Shown here: piece by piece, positions 36,139 through 45,999 of the stretch
Numbering within the stretch: position 1 is the first letter of the stretch
How the letters are laid out: every line of letters starts with the position of its first letter
DNA from: Selaginella moellendorffii
Taxonomy: Eukaryota > Streptophyta > Lycopodiopsida > Selaginellales > Selaginellaceae
DNA length: 64,000 nucleotides
Assembly: GCF_000143415.4 (NCBI RefSeq)
Contig: NW_003314332.1
Coordinates: 218,961 to 282,960 of the forward strand
Direction of reading: 5' to 3'
Notes under the pieces: generated by a model
Database searches by the model: none
Seen by the model: only the letters and a program-made list of their open reading frames with translations
What the model was told of the DNA's origin: nothing
Made by a program: the position numbers and the translations under genes

Positions 36139-37425
36139 TCTGAAAGTGCAGAAAAGAAGTTAAGACCATACAAAAAATGATTGGAGAATGGCCTAAATCA
36201 TAACATACCAAACAACCTCAATAGCATGAGGCCACATGCCATTATTCAAACATGCTATTGACACCCACGTGAAATTTCGCATTCACAAAATTGGCATGAG
36301 GCCTCATGCCATCTTGATATACACACAGCTATAGGCAAGTAAAAACATACATGACAATACACTAGCTATGAAGGGCCCAAGATGGCATGTGGCCTCATGC
36401 CATTTCTAAATGTGGTCCTAAGCCATTCCATGGTGAACATACTAGGAAGCACAAGTGCCGAATATAAAGAGGAAGTGGTAGCCACACCAAAGACAGTGCC
36501 ACTCGCAACACCGCAACTACTCGTAGCGTCGCTCGCAACACCGCAACTACTCGTAGTGCCGCTCGCACAAACTGCCACTCGCATAAACTGCCGCTCGCAA
36601 TGGTGCTCGCAATGCCGCAACCGCTTGTAGACGCATAAACCACAGCTCACAACGCCGCTTACACAAGCAGCGCTCACTGCGCTCAGCGGAACCAAGAACA
36701 CGGCGCACAAAAATGATAGACCTAGGAATGAGTTCGAGAATTCAAAAATAACACACGCTTGAACGTCACATCAAATCCTCTGACAAACCAAATCTTATGA
36801 TTCCTCTGACAAATTTCAAACTGAGTAGCTTCTAGACTTTGCTGTCGGAGGTTGAACTTTGTCGCATCATGTCCTTGCCTCGATCCAGCTGTGCCATGTC
36901 AGTGATTCGAACTTTGCCATGCTGTGTCAGCGATCCGCGCCAAGATTATTCGCCGTGTAAAGGAATAATTATGCTGTGTGTGTACGTCCATTTATGGCAA
37001 TATAAGGCCACACGCCATTCAAAGAATAATGCTAGTCGAGCATTTTTTGGTGCATTTTTGGGTTCAAAATTGCATGAGCCCACACGCTATAAAGTTTACC
37101 TGTACCAAAAATAGAAACAGCTTTATTTACTTGGGAATTTAAGTGGTTGAGGCATTTTTAAACTTACAAACACATGCCCTACTTACATTCCTTTGGTTGC
37201 TTAAAATTCAAAAATATTATAAACCTTTTTTTTTGCATTTTCAATGTTTTCAATTATGGTTTTTGATTTTCGCAGAACCAGCCTAGTAATCTATTTGCAT
37301 CCCGTCATGTTTATAACTAGCTTTCGTTTGCCCCCTTCGCTAGCCTGAGATACATCTGCTCGGCATCTGCCTCTTACAGTAGTTGCCCAGAAAGGGCATC
37401 TTTCTTCACGCAGCATTTGCCACAT

Positions 37426-37452
37426 GTTTAGGGTTTAGGGTTTAGGGTTTAG
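37426..37452 (-). repeat. Interstitial telomere repeat in E2 (TTTAGGG, about 4 units)
   Basis: GTTTAGGG repeated almost four times. It corresponds to 15351-15384 of E1, which is one unit longer, and so was present in their common ancestor. Confidence 0.85.
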
Positions 37453-37646
37453 CAATTCAATAGCTTGATAAACATGCAAATACAGAACTTGATGCAAAAT
37501 CCTTTGATATGTCACAATGCCCCTAGGACCATAAACACATTTCAATAGAGAGGGTCCTTTCATTTCATAACTCCTTACGTAGATCTTGGTGAAACCAGAG
37601 TTAGTGAAGTTAGTTTCTTGTGATCTTGCATCTGATTGTGATGTCC

Positions 37647-37654
37647 CTTTGCAG
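37647..37654 (-). other. Empty hAT target site
   Basis: CTTTGCAG, a single copy of the octamer that is duplicated around the hAT element in E1. Flanking sequence on both sides aligns with E1. Confidence 0.9.
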
Positions 37655-38739
37655 TGTCGATAGAAAGGTCAATGCACACCAAACTGTAAAATCTTGGAGC
37701 AAAATAACGGTCAGATCTATGGCAAATGCCCCTGAAACATTGTAAGGCTCGTGTGGTCTCATGTGGTGTCCGATCGAGATGCTTCTTTGTAGGGTCATCA
37801 AGAAAGACATTGTATACCATTCTGTAAAATCTAGTTGCGATCTAACGGTTGGATCTCCAGAAAACTCAAAAAAAATCACGTGTCAGAATATTCTAGGAAT
37901 ATACTCCTATGTGCCCCTGAAAATGGCATGCGGCCCCACGCCATTCAAGAGATAACACCAGATGACGCCGAGCATTTTTTGGTGCATTTTTTGGGATTTG
38001 TATACCATTCTTTATTTAGCTGAACATCTGGCATTTTTGGAAATACAAGATGCTTTGGAATATCCAATCATGCATGGTATAAATATAGCGAGGGTATTAA
38101 ATGATATCCCAATCATGATCTTTCTTTTGGATTTCGCGTGCATGCAGTCCGAGGAATGATGACATTGCGGATTTCTTTTGGATTTCACGTGCATGCATGC
38201 GCGCGGCGATCCAGAAATTAATGGTGGCGCCCAAGTCCGAGGAATGATGACGTGGCAGGATTACCAACCGTCATGACATTTCGCGCGTGTGAGGTTAGGT
38301 TTTGCATTTTGCTTTGTACTCGCGCTCGCACACTCGCGCTCGCATCGTGCTCCCACACTCGCGCTCGCATCGCGCTCCCACACTCGCGCTTGCATCGTGC
38401 TCCCACTCGCGATCACGCTCACATTCGCGCTCATCTACCTTCTCTACAGGTTTCTCGTGTGCATCGGCCTCCACTCGCGCTTGCATCACACTCGCGCTCG
38501 CATCGCGCTCGTGTGCATCGGCGTCCACTTCAAGACACACCCAGTTTGTAACTTCGCCGCCAACTCCGCCGCCCACTCTGCCACCCACACGCAGCCCACT
38601 TGGCGTCCCAGGAGATTTCAGCGCCACTCTCCAACTGTATGTGGCAAAGTAGCCTTGCTGCTAAGATCCGCTGCACACACAGTGCACATTCGCCAGCGAG
38701 TCCGGCCTCGATTGTCACGCCTCCATTCGGCTTCAAATG

Positions 38740-38978
38740 GTAAGTCTTTTAGGCCAAGTAGAAAATGGCATGAGGCCACATTCCATTCAGTAGCAACATT
38801 GGCATGCACCGATTGGGCTCTCGAGTGCAGTCCGGTTACAGATGGCGTGTAGCCTCACGCCATCTTAGGATGCAGTCTCAAGACATCTGATGCAGTGGTG
38901 AATGGCGTGTGGCCTTACGTTATTTCCAGCTGCTAGCTTTTCATCTGTCAGCTCTAATTGTTGTGGATTTCTGAACAG
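38740..38978 (+). other. Intron 1, directly after the start codon, with three palindromes
   Basis: GTAAGT...CAG, 239 nt. Palindromes start at 38765, 38842 and 38902. Splicing joins ATG to GCGAGGAATTGC so that the protein begins MARNCVLLPA. In E1 (11332-11570) the same layout holds with palindromes at 11387, 11447 and 11524. Confidence 0.65.
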
Positions 38979-40157
38979 GCGAGGAATTGCGTTCTTCTTC
39001 CAGCCACTGTCAATGTGGATGCAGAGAAGGGGGAGGAGCTCACCAGTTGGACTTTCGGGATGGAAGGCGAGGATCTGAGGCTGTACAACACAGATGGTGG
39101 GAGAAAAGAATGCATGGGGATCCTCATCCAAGTGACAGACACTCCATGCAGTTCCATGCAAGAATATGGACTGGCACTTGTGGTAGAGACAACGTCTGCC
39201 TTCAAGATCCACCTTGTACATCCTAGCGGCTTCCCGGAGGGGGGCAGCGGCTATGAGGAATTCCTAGAGGGAGCTAGGGAGAGGTTGTCTAGGAGGCCCA
39301 CAATTTCAAAGACGTTGCGGGTCTATGAAGATCACATGGAATCCACGGACCTCACCTACGGCGATGTTCAAAAACTATATTTCAACATTGAGCCGTTGAG
39401 AGTGCCTCCAGTTCGTGAAGCGAAGGGGAAGGGGGTCGATCTGGAAACTACCCCGAAGCAGAAAAGGGTGGTCAAGCTCAAGCCGACGTCCGACTCTCCT
39501 GCTCCAAAAAAGAAGCTACTCGGTGATGCTATTGGCTCGGGTTCGAACACTACACCCACCAAAAAGAAGAGCCGCAAAGAGCAGAACGAGCAAGAAGAGG
39601 CAGCAAAAATTGTCGCAGATAATAGTACTTGTTACTATTCCAACAAAGTATATACAATCGACGTGAGCCGTATCGACATCCAAAGCAAATACAACCACAG
39701 GCTAGTATCTGATGAGTGGGTGGAGAAACTGAAGCAGAAGATGCTGGCAAGTCCAGTAACACCCGACATCGCAGACGTGATCCCCTACTACCGAACAATG
39801 AAGGGCGAGACGAGGTTTCTAGACTTGATCAATAGGAAGGTGTTGGACGATCAGAACATCCGGTTCTATGCCGTCTCCGGGCAGCATTCTAGCTTGGCGA
39901 TGCAAGAGATAGTTGTGGATATTATGGTGGGCGAGGAGGTGAAGAAAGTCTTCAAGACAAGAGTTGTCCGCCTGATAAAAGGCAACTCGCCCCTCCGATC
40001 TATCATATACATCTCCCACGCGCAGAATGTCAAGCAAGAAACATGCTACAAATCGGGTCTGCACGAGACATTGGTACGAACACGGAAGCTCTGGGTTCAA
40101 CTGAAGAAGCCACAAAAACTAGGACAAGGACATGCACTAGCAACTAGCGCCTGGCAG

Positions 40158-40211
40158 GTAAGCCTCGTTGCATGTGGCATAGCATGTGGCCTCACGCCAT
40201 TTCCATTGCAG
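40158..40211 (+). other. 54-nt palindrome-bearing intron (E2)
   Basis: GTAAGCCTCG...CCATTGCAG with the palindrome at 40179-40200. It divides by three and has no stop, as in E1, so retention would be silent for the frame. Confidence 0.65.
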
Positions 40212-41672
40212 GAATTCTCGAGTTTTCTCTCGAAAACACTGGGGGTCAATGACACACTCAGCATCCATAACATTCTACTCGCGACAAAAGTTGTTTTTGA
40301 CAAATGAGTAGATGTGTTGAGGAGGTACCATGACGGGGAGTTACTAAACTCAATAGGTGTGGAGGACGGCCGGAAGCCCAATGATTTGAAGCTCAACGCC
40401 TTGCGTTTCTTGCGGTCTCTAGACGACGACGACCTTCTGACAGTGGCTAATGCTCTTCTACGTGGTGAAGTAGTCTTCAACAAGACCAAAATGACTCCCG
40501 GCCATATTGTGACATACGAGGACTTGTGCACGACTCTGAGAGCTTGTGCGCTATTGAAGGATTGGATCTTCGAGCAAGTGGCCGTGGAGAGGGTGAGCAT
40601 CGACACCACGCAAGAGATGATGGAAGCGCTGGATTTTTCAAATGAAGACATCGACGAGTACGTGAAGGGGGCCCCCAAGTTCATCGATCTGCTGCGGGAT
40701 GCCACGAAAAGTAAAGCTGAGAAGTTGGATCAGTATCCAAATTTCATTAAGAGGGATGTCGACCGCCGGCTTTAGAAACAGCTCGACCCCACAGTAGAGG
40801 CCTATCGAGAACTTTACCGGGTATACGTGAATTTGGATGAGGATCAAAGGTGGAGGAGCATCGTTTCCCGCGGAGATGAGCAGGTCAAGAACATCTTTTG
40901 TGTGATGGACTTCACAAACGAGGAGATCACTCATGCAGACGAAGTCATCTCCATCATTGACTTAATGGTGGGACTTGCGGAGGTGGAATCTTCAGTCCAC
41001 TATATGATCTACGACTCCGAATCCTATCACAAGTTCTGGAAGGCCTTGAATGAGGTGAAGGCTTGGTTGAAAGGCAAGGAGATGCGGGAGATCCATGGGA
41101 TAATGGCTAAGAAGAAGATACCGACGAATGTCCGCATCTTCACACTCGCCCTTGTTATTAGTCCTGCAGCAGAGTGGGACTGGAGTGACTTCCCAGCTTC
41201 GTTCGACAAGGCCGATCGAATTGATCTGAGGGAGGTCAATTTACCCGTGCCTGAGGAACTGAAGACGGCTATGGAGCTTTCGAATCCAAAGAAAGCTCCA
41301 GGTGCAGCATGGGAAATGCTCAGCTGGGTCTTCAACGCAATAGCGGGTGGGTCACCTGCTTCTGACTCCAAGGGCAAATGCGTTGTCGAGTACAACTGCG
41401 GCAGACTATTCTTTCGAGCCGCACTACTCAAGGGTGTCCCGTGTGTTGCGGTGACAAACTCCATTGAAGAGGTGACTTCAATGGAGCATATAATTACAGT
41501 TGCCAAAGAAAAACAGTATCTTCTCTGCGAACCTGGTGAGTACGCACTTTAAGTTTAAATGTTATCTCACAAGCTCTGTATGCAGGAGCGTGGCCACCCC
41601 CAGATGCTGAAACGGCGTTAACAGCTACTGTTGAAGATACCCATGTTGGGCCGAGCTCACAACCTGCACAAG

Positions 41673-41710
41673 GTAAGGTCACGTGAGGACTCGCGCCATT
41701 TTGATTATAG
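41673..41710 (+). other. 38-nt palindrome-bearing intron (E2)
   Basis: GTAAGGTCACGTG...GATTATAG. The palindrome (41678-41699) begins six bases after the donor and fills most of the intron. It is very short for a plant intron. The E1 counterpart is 8604-8641. Confidence 0.6.
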
Positions 41711-41800
41711 ATCGTTGTGAATATTCAGACACGAGGACTGAAAAGCGCACTAGTGGCGCGTCGAAGAAGGACAAACAGACAAGCAATAGGAAAAAAGGAG

Positions 41801-41849
41801 GTACAAATTATATTTGCAATGGCGTGTGGTCTCATGCCATTCCTTGCAG
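41801..41849 (+). other. 49-nt palindrome-bearing intron (E2)
   Basis: GTACAAATTA...CCTTGCAG with the palindrome at 41819-41840, nine bases before the acceptor. The E1 counterpart is 8465-8513. Confidence 0.6.
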
Positions 41850-41983
41850 GAGACACTTCTTCAAAGGCAAAACAGGCAAGCACCAGCCAAGCTCAAACTG
41901 ACAGTGGTCATAAAAAGCGAAAGCACGTTGGACAGTCGTCGGGATCGATTCGAAAAGGAAGAAGGGCAACGAAAAGATGATAG

Positions 41984-42030
41984 GTAATGCCTCGTGGTTA
42001 TGGCGTGTGTGCTCATGCCATTCATTGCAG
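41984..42030 (+). other. 47-nt palindrome-bearing intron (E2)
   Basis: GTAATGCCTC...CATTGCAG with the palindrome at 42000-42021, nine bases before the acceptor. The E1 counterpart is 8274-8320. Confidence 0.6.
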
Positions 42031-42624
42031 ATCAAGGGCTGAGTGAAAGCAGCCAGTCACCACCTCCTGACTCAGATTCCTATGGCGGACTCCCCTTCCC
42101 CAATCTCAATGGAGAGGTACAATGGATGAGGGATGCTTTTCAAGTCAGGGCCACGTTTTTCTCATCTCGTCGTCTTCGAAGGGTGTAAGAACGTGCAGAA
42201 ACCATGTTAAGACAGTGGGGTGAGGATACGGTCCTAGGTCACGCACTAAAACAGGCTATGGATGTCTTGTATTTTGACATGGAGACTCGGCCAGATGATT
42301 TTCCCAAGATGGTCCTGGAAGAACAAGCCATCCAGCCTGAGCAGCCTATGGAAGAAATGCAGGAGGGGGATGAGAAGCCAGAGAAAGATAATGAGTAGGA
42401 AGAGCAGAAGGACGAAGAAGAGGACAAAGAAGAGGAGGACGAAGAGGACTTGGATGGTCCTCACAATGGTGACGATCACAATAACGACGACGACGATGAT
42501 GACGACGATGGCCAGCCTGAGGTGGCCAAAGAGCAGCGGAGGAAGGTCATACAAGACAAACCATCAGGTAAATAATAGTACATCCATTCCTAACCTTTTA
42601 CCATTTCTAACATTGTCTATGTAG

Positions 42625-42639
42625 GTCGCAGAGCAAATG
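42625..42639 (+). other. 15-nt microexon
   Basis: GTCGCAGAGCAAATG lies between a TATGTAG acceptor and a GTAAGTAG donor. It is conserved with both splice sites in E1 (7665-7679) and keeps the frame between the acidic exon and the next exon. Confidence 0.55.
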
Positions 42640-44334
42640 GTAAGTAGAGATTATTCAGTTGAATTTACAAACTCTAGCCTTTAGTGTCAAGGAAGGATAG
42701 TGCCAAGCAAGGGTCGAAACGTATGTCCAATCTTTCAGAATCAGCAGTGCGCCCAAGTGATATCGGTCCTAGTTCCTCAATAGCAGTTGATGGTAAATAC
42801 AGTATAGTCGATTCAATGTGCTAATGAGTTTGTTTTTAGTAGCACAGGAGGATACCATCTCAATCGAAGGGAGATATTTGGACATGCATATGGATCTGCC
42901 AGTGGACTCTACTTGCCTGCAAGAGTCATCAGAGCTGGTGGAGGCTACTATCCATATCAACGCCAAGCAAGCTGACCATGCTCCACTTGATGCTGCCCAT
43001 ACCACTGAGTCAATCTTGTCCACGTATCCAACTGACGGTGACCAGGCGCCATTGGACCCGCATGAGGCCGCCCCAGCCACCGAGCCGGTCATATCCTCAT
43101 TTCCAACGGACTCAACGTGTGCCCAATCGTCTGACTACGCACCGTTGGAACCTCCCTACACCGCCCCTGCTGCCTGTTCGGTCATGTTCACTTTGCCAAC
43201 GGAGGCACCAGCTGAAATGGCATGTGATCACACGCCATCGGAACCACCCCATGCCACTGTTGAGCCAGTTGTACCAGAGTCTACAGTTGAAATGGCATGT
43301 GCCCACATGCCATCGGATGCGATTGACCCCACATTGCAGAGGAGAGTATTTCCGCCCTTCACGTTTCCTCGACCAAAACCCTCTCAACGACCATCGGGAG
43401 CACCATTCGCTAATATTATAGATGGTAAAATTGACTTGCACCATTTTTTATGCTGACGCATTTCATTTCAGAGTCACGGCGAAGGTACTGTATCGTTTTT
43501 TATCTGAACGGTGTCCTTTTCTCCCATGAGCGTGGCTCGTCCTCGAATGTCACTGCACCCTCCAAAGCCTGCGGTCGCAAGTTGGTCAAAAGAGACAAAT
43601 TCACATTAATCACACGGGAGAAACTGCGGGATCTAATAATGACCATGCGACACTTAAAACAGAGGGCCGGGTTCAATTTGCAATTGGGAGTTTGGACATC
43701 CATGATGCGCCACAATGCATTAACGTTGCTACAGATGATGCACGATCAGACGCGAGTAATATTACCATTTGACTTTCTCCTAACGCAGGAGGATTGCTTG
43801 ACTATGGTCCATGTGAGGGGTAGCAAGCCCATCTTCGTCAAGCCAGAGGCTGTAGTGATGAACCGGACTACTAGGTCAAGTGAAATCCTCATCATCGATG
43901 ACTCGCCGATTAAAACTGCAGTGAACACGCACACATATGCAGTGCACCCCATCTCTTGCAGTATGGAAACTAGGGAGAAGAAACCATATGTTCTGGGGGA
44001 CCTTGCAAAACGGCTTAGAGCGATGGTGATAGAGAACCAGCCAGTCCAGGAGGTGGCTGCAGAAATCAACCAAATGGCAGATGGAATGGTATATCAGAAG
44101 CCATTTGATCGGACAGACACCAGTCATCATTTATGGCATGTATATTGTCTAGCCAAGCACTATCCGCATCTCCATAATCTGCTCAACCGGATGGGTTGTT
44201 CGACCACTAAACATGAGCATGGACGTATTAGAGAAGAGATGGCATTACTATTGGGTTTAAATCCTGATAGTGTGGAGAGTGATGAAATTCCAAGATTATT
44301 GTATAGGCGTTGGAGGCAAAAAATAACAGTCTGA

Positions 44335-44752
44335 GATGGCATGTATTTACTTAAAAATGTAACTTATTATGGCATGGGGTTCCATGCCATTGTATTAATA
44401 TTAAAAGACAATTCTTTGAGAGGATTTGCATTATACTAGAAGTGTTACAACATGTTATTGGAAGTCTACGAAGTTGTTTTATTAATAAGGGGAAAGTAAG
44501 GATTGAATGGGGACTTGGGCTCCACCTAGACTCGGAGCAACTGAGCCAATATTAAAAGGATGGAAAGAAATTGGACGACGATGACAAGGAGAAGAGAGAG
44601 GTGAAGCAGTGGCAGGGGGAGGAGAAGTGATTGAGTAGACATTTCCTTGTTTAAAATAAAATGGCATGTGCCTCAATGCAGTTGAATTTTGTTATATTTA
44701 TATACTATATAAAGGTTTGGAAATCTTATTTTACAAGTGGGATAATGACAAT
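44335..44752. other. E2 right subterminal region, no gene
   Basis: Mirror of 5548-5965. Palindrome at 44369-44390 and a weak one at 44661-44682. No coding sequence is seen. Confidence 0.6.
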
Positions 44753-44776
44753 TCCCACTTTAACGAAATAGAGCTT
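44753..44776 (-). repeat. E2 right terminal inverted repeat
   Basis: Reverse complement of AAGCTCTATTTCGTTAAAGT plus GGGA. It is followed by TTTT (44777-44780), duplicating 31663-31666. Confidence 0.85.
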
Positions 44777-45362
44777 TTTTACTCTCTTTATCATACAGTT
44801 GGTGTTCTCTTAGTTTCTCAAACACTTTCGTCAAGTGTTCGGTATGCTCCTCTAGCATTTTGCTATAGATCAGAATGTCATCAATATAGATGACCACAAA
44901 GTGATCCAGATAGGGTACAAAAATGTGGTTCATCAATGCCGAAAATGTTGCTGGCTCATTGCAAACCCCAAAGGGCATCACTAGAAACTCAAAGCTCCCA
45001 TACCTTGTTTGACAGGTTGTCTTCTCGACATCTTCCTCTACTACCCTGAGCTGGTAGTATCCTGACCTTAGGTCAATCCTCAAGAAGTATTTTTCTTTTC
45101 CCAACCTATCGAACAGGTCCTCAAACCTTGGCAAAAGGTATTTGTTCTTCTTTGTATACTTGTTGAGCAACCGGTAGTCTATGCACATGCGCATAGATCC
45201 ATCTTTCTTTTTCACAAATAATACCGACGCCCTATATGGTGACTTACTCAACCTAACATACCCTTTGTCCACCAACTCCTCTAGTTGGCGCTCGAGCTCC
45301 TCAAGTTCTTTTTTGTTCAAACGATAGGGGGGACGAACCATCGCCTCAGCACCCTCGACCAA
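44777..45362 (-). pseudogene. Gypsy reverse transcriptase, palm and fingers
   Basis: About 195 codons with the RT signature: [45 protein letters not shown] and [12 protein letters not shown] (catalytic Asp pair in YIDD). It ends abruptly at the E2 insertion, and its continuation is at 31442-31666. A TGA at about 45383 separates it from protease in the same frame (a CGA-to-TGA change is the simplest reading). Confidence 0.88.
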
Positions 45363-45383
45363 CTCAATTTTATATTCTATCGA

Positions 45384-45971
45384 TCATGTGGGGGGCAACC
45401 CCGCCGGTAGCTCCTCTGGCATGGTATCCTGGAATTGGTCTAACACCTGCTGGATCACTAAAGGTACTTTTTCCATTCCCATCTTTTTGTCACTCTTCAC
45501 TGAGAGTAAGCACAAAAATGCTGCCTTGGTTCCTTTAGTGAGTTGTCCTCTCATGGACACTAAGTTTAGGCAGGAATGTTTGGCCTTGCATTGCCCTACA
45601 TTTAGATCTTGGGCCTCCACCCTGGATCTTCTTCCTTGGGCATTCGCTAATACCACAAGGTTCCTACCTTGTCTATGCAGGGCTACCACGAACCGATTGA
45701 ACCAATCCATCCCGAAGATTACATCAAATCCCACTATATCTAACACGGTGAAATCCATATCTACTTTCCATGTCCCTACTTCAACTCTCGCTTGTCAAAG
45801 TACTTCATTGGTGCTTTGGCTGCCTTGCACAAACTCTATAGTCCTTGGTTCGCCTAGCCACTGCACTATTAGTCCGGCTTGCCGGACTATGTCTGCAGCC
45901 ACAAAATTATCTGAAGCACCCGTGTCAATAAGGATCTTAACAAAGCTACCTTCGAGGGGCGCGGAGTTGAA
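45384..45971 (-). pseudogene. Gypsy aspartic protease region
   Basis: Retropepsin-like: ILIDTGASDNFVAADIV (active-site DTGA, about 45911-45930), then DVIFGMDWFNRF. It has an internal stop near 45796 and is separated from gag by E3, which is inserted after position 45971. The register fits across that junction if 2 bp (AA) are counted once. Confidence 0.8.
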
Positions 45972-45999
45972 GAGTTGAGCTCACGAGTTGAGCTCAATT
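45972..45999 (+). repeat. E3 left terminal inverted repeat
   Basis: Two tandem GAGTTGAGCTCA units, each containing the palindrome TTGAGCTCAA, followed by ATT. It pairs with 58433-58460 with one mismatch. E4's end at about 61705-61735 has the same composition. Confidence 0.8.

Larger units (their letters stand above)
36139..38736. other. E2 divergent promoter region
   Basis: 2.6 kb between the two divergent genes, with no conserved reading frame. It holds palindromes starting at 36222, 36292, 36382, 36994 (25 bp), 37068 (weak) and 37923, a GC-rich tandem repeat (about 36490-36610), telomere-type repeats (37426-37452), the empty hAT site (37647-37654), and a CTCGCGCTCGCATCG-type tandem repeat (about 38320-38515) just upstream of the ParB gene leader. 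It is likely a bidirectional control region. Confidence 0.6.
38737..44334 (+). pseudogene. ParB-like / methyltransferase-like / HAD phosphatase fusion gene of E2
   Basis: The ATG at 38737-38739 is the last codon of exon 1. Further exons are 38979-40157, 40212-41535, 41586-41672, 41711-41800, 41850-41983, 42031-42567, 42625-42639, 42685-42792, 42840-43424 and 43472-44334, all with GT-AG limits, giving about 1,640 codons. The order is an unknown N-terminal domain; a Lys-rich linker; a ParB-like region (YNHRLVSDEWVEKLKQKM, FYAVSGQHSSLAMQE); a helical region; a methyltransferase-like region (CVVEYNCGRLFFRAALLKG); an acidic tract; and a C-terminal HAD/FCP1-like domain (EILIIDDSP). Lesions are TGA 40305, TAG 40773, a 10-bp deletion near 41946, TAA near 42187 and TAG near 42397, and the HAD nucleophile motif reads FYLNGVLF where E1 has FDLNGVLF. 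E1 is intact at these points. Confidence 0.75.
31893..44680. repeat. Dispersed palindrome family in E2 (core GGCRTGWGGCCWCAYGCC)
   Basis: Sites start at 31893, 32209, 32298, 32708 (partial), 34318, 34375, 36222, 36292, 36382, 36994, 37068, 37923, 38765, 38842, 38902, 40179, 41678, 41819, 42000, 43217, 43292 and 44369, with a weak one at 44661. That is about one per 0.6 kb. Positions match those in E1 wherever the sequence is shared, so the distribution predates the split of the two copies. 43217-43238 and 43292-43313 lie in frame in the ParB gene, encoding EMAC.H.PS. Confidence 0.9.
31667..44776 (-). mobile_element. E2: giant TIR DNA transposon (second copy, inverted)
   Basis: 13,110 bp, with TIRs at 31667-31690 and 44753-44776 and the 4-bp duplication TTTT (31663-31666, 44777-44780) in the gypsy RT gene. 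It is the cleaner copy of the E1/E2 family: it has neither the hAT nor the LARD insertion and retains the small SPYYTPG gene and the transposase start. Gene order from its left is small gene (minus), transposase (minus), divergent region, ParB/methyltransferase-like/HAD gene (plus). Confidence 0.88.

Noticed and set aside
38979-41535. Bacterial contamination or recent bacterial transfer of the ParB-methyltransferase gene
   Set aside because: The gene has many GT-AG introns, lies inside plant-type nested elements and shares the decay pattern of its surroundings. Any transfer would be ancient.
5524-44776. Assembly artefact duplicating one transposon in inverted orientation
   Set aside because: E1 and E2 have different target duplications, different mutations, different nested insertions and different deletions, so they are separate copies.
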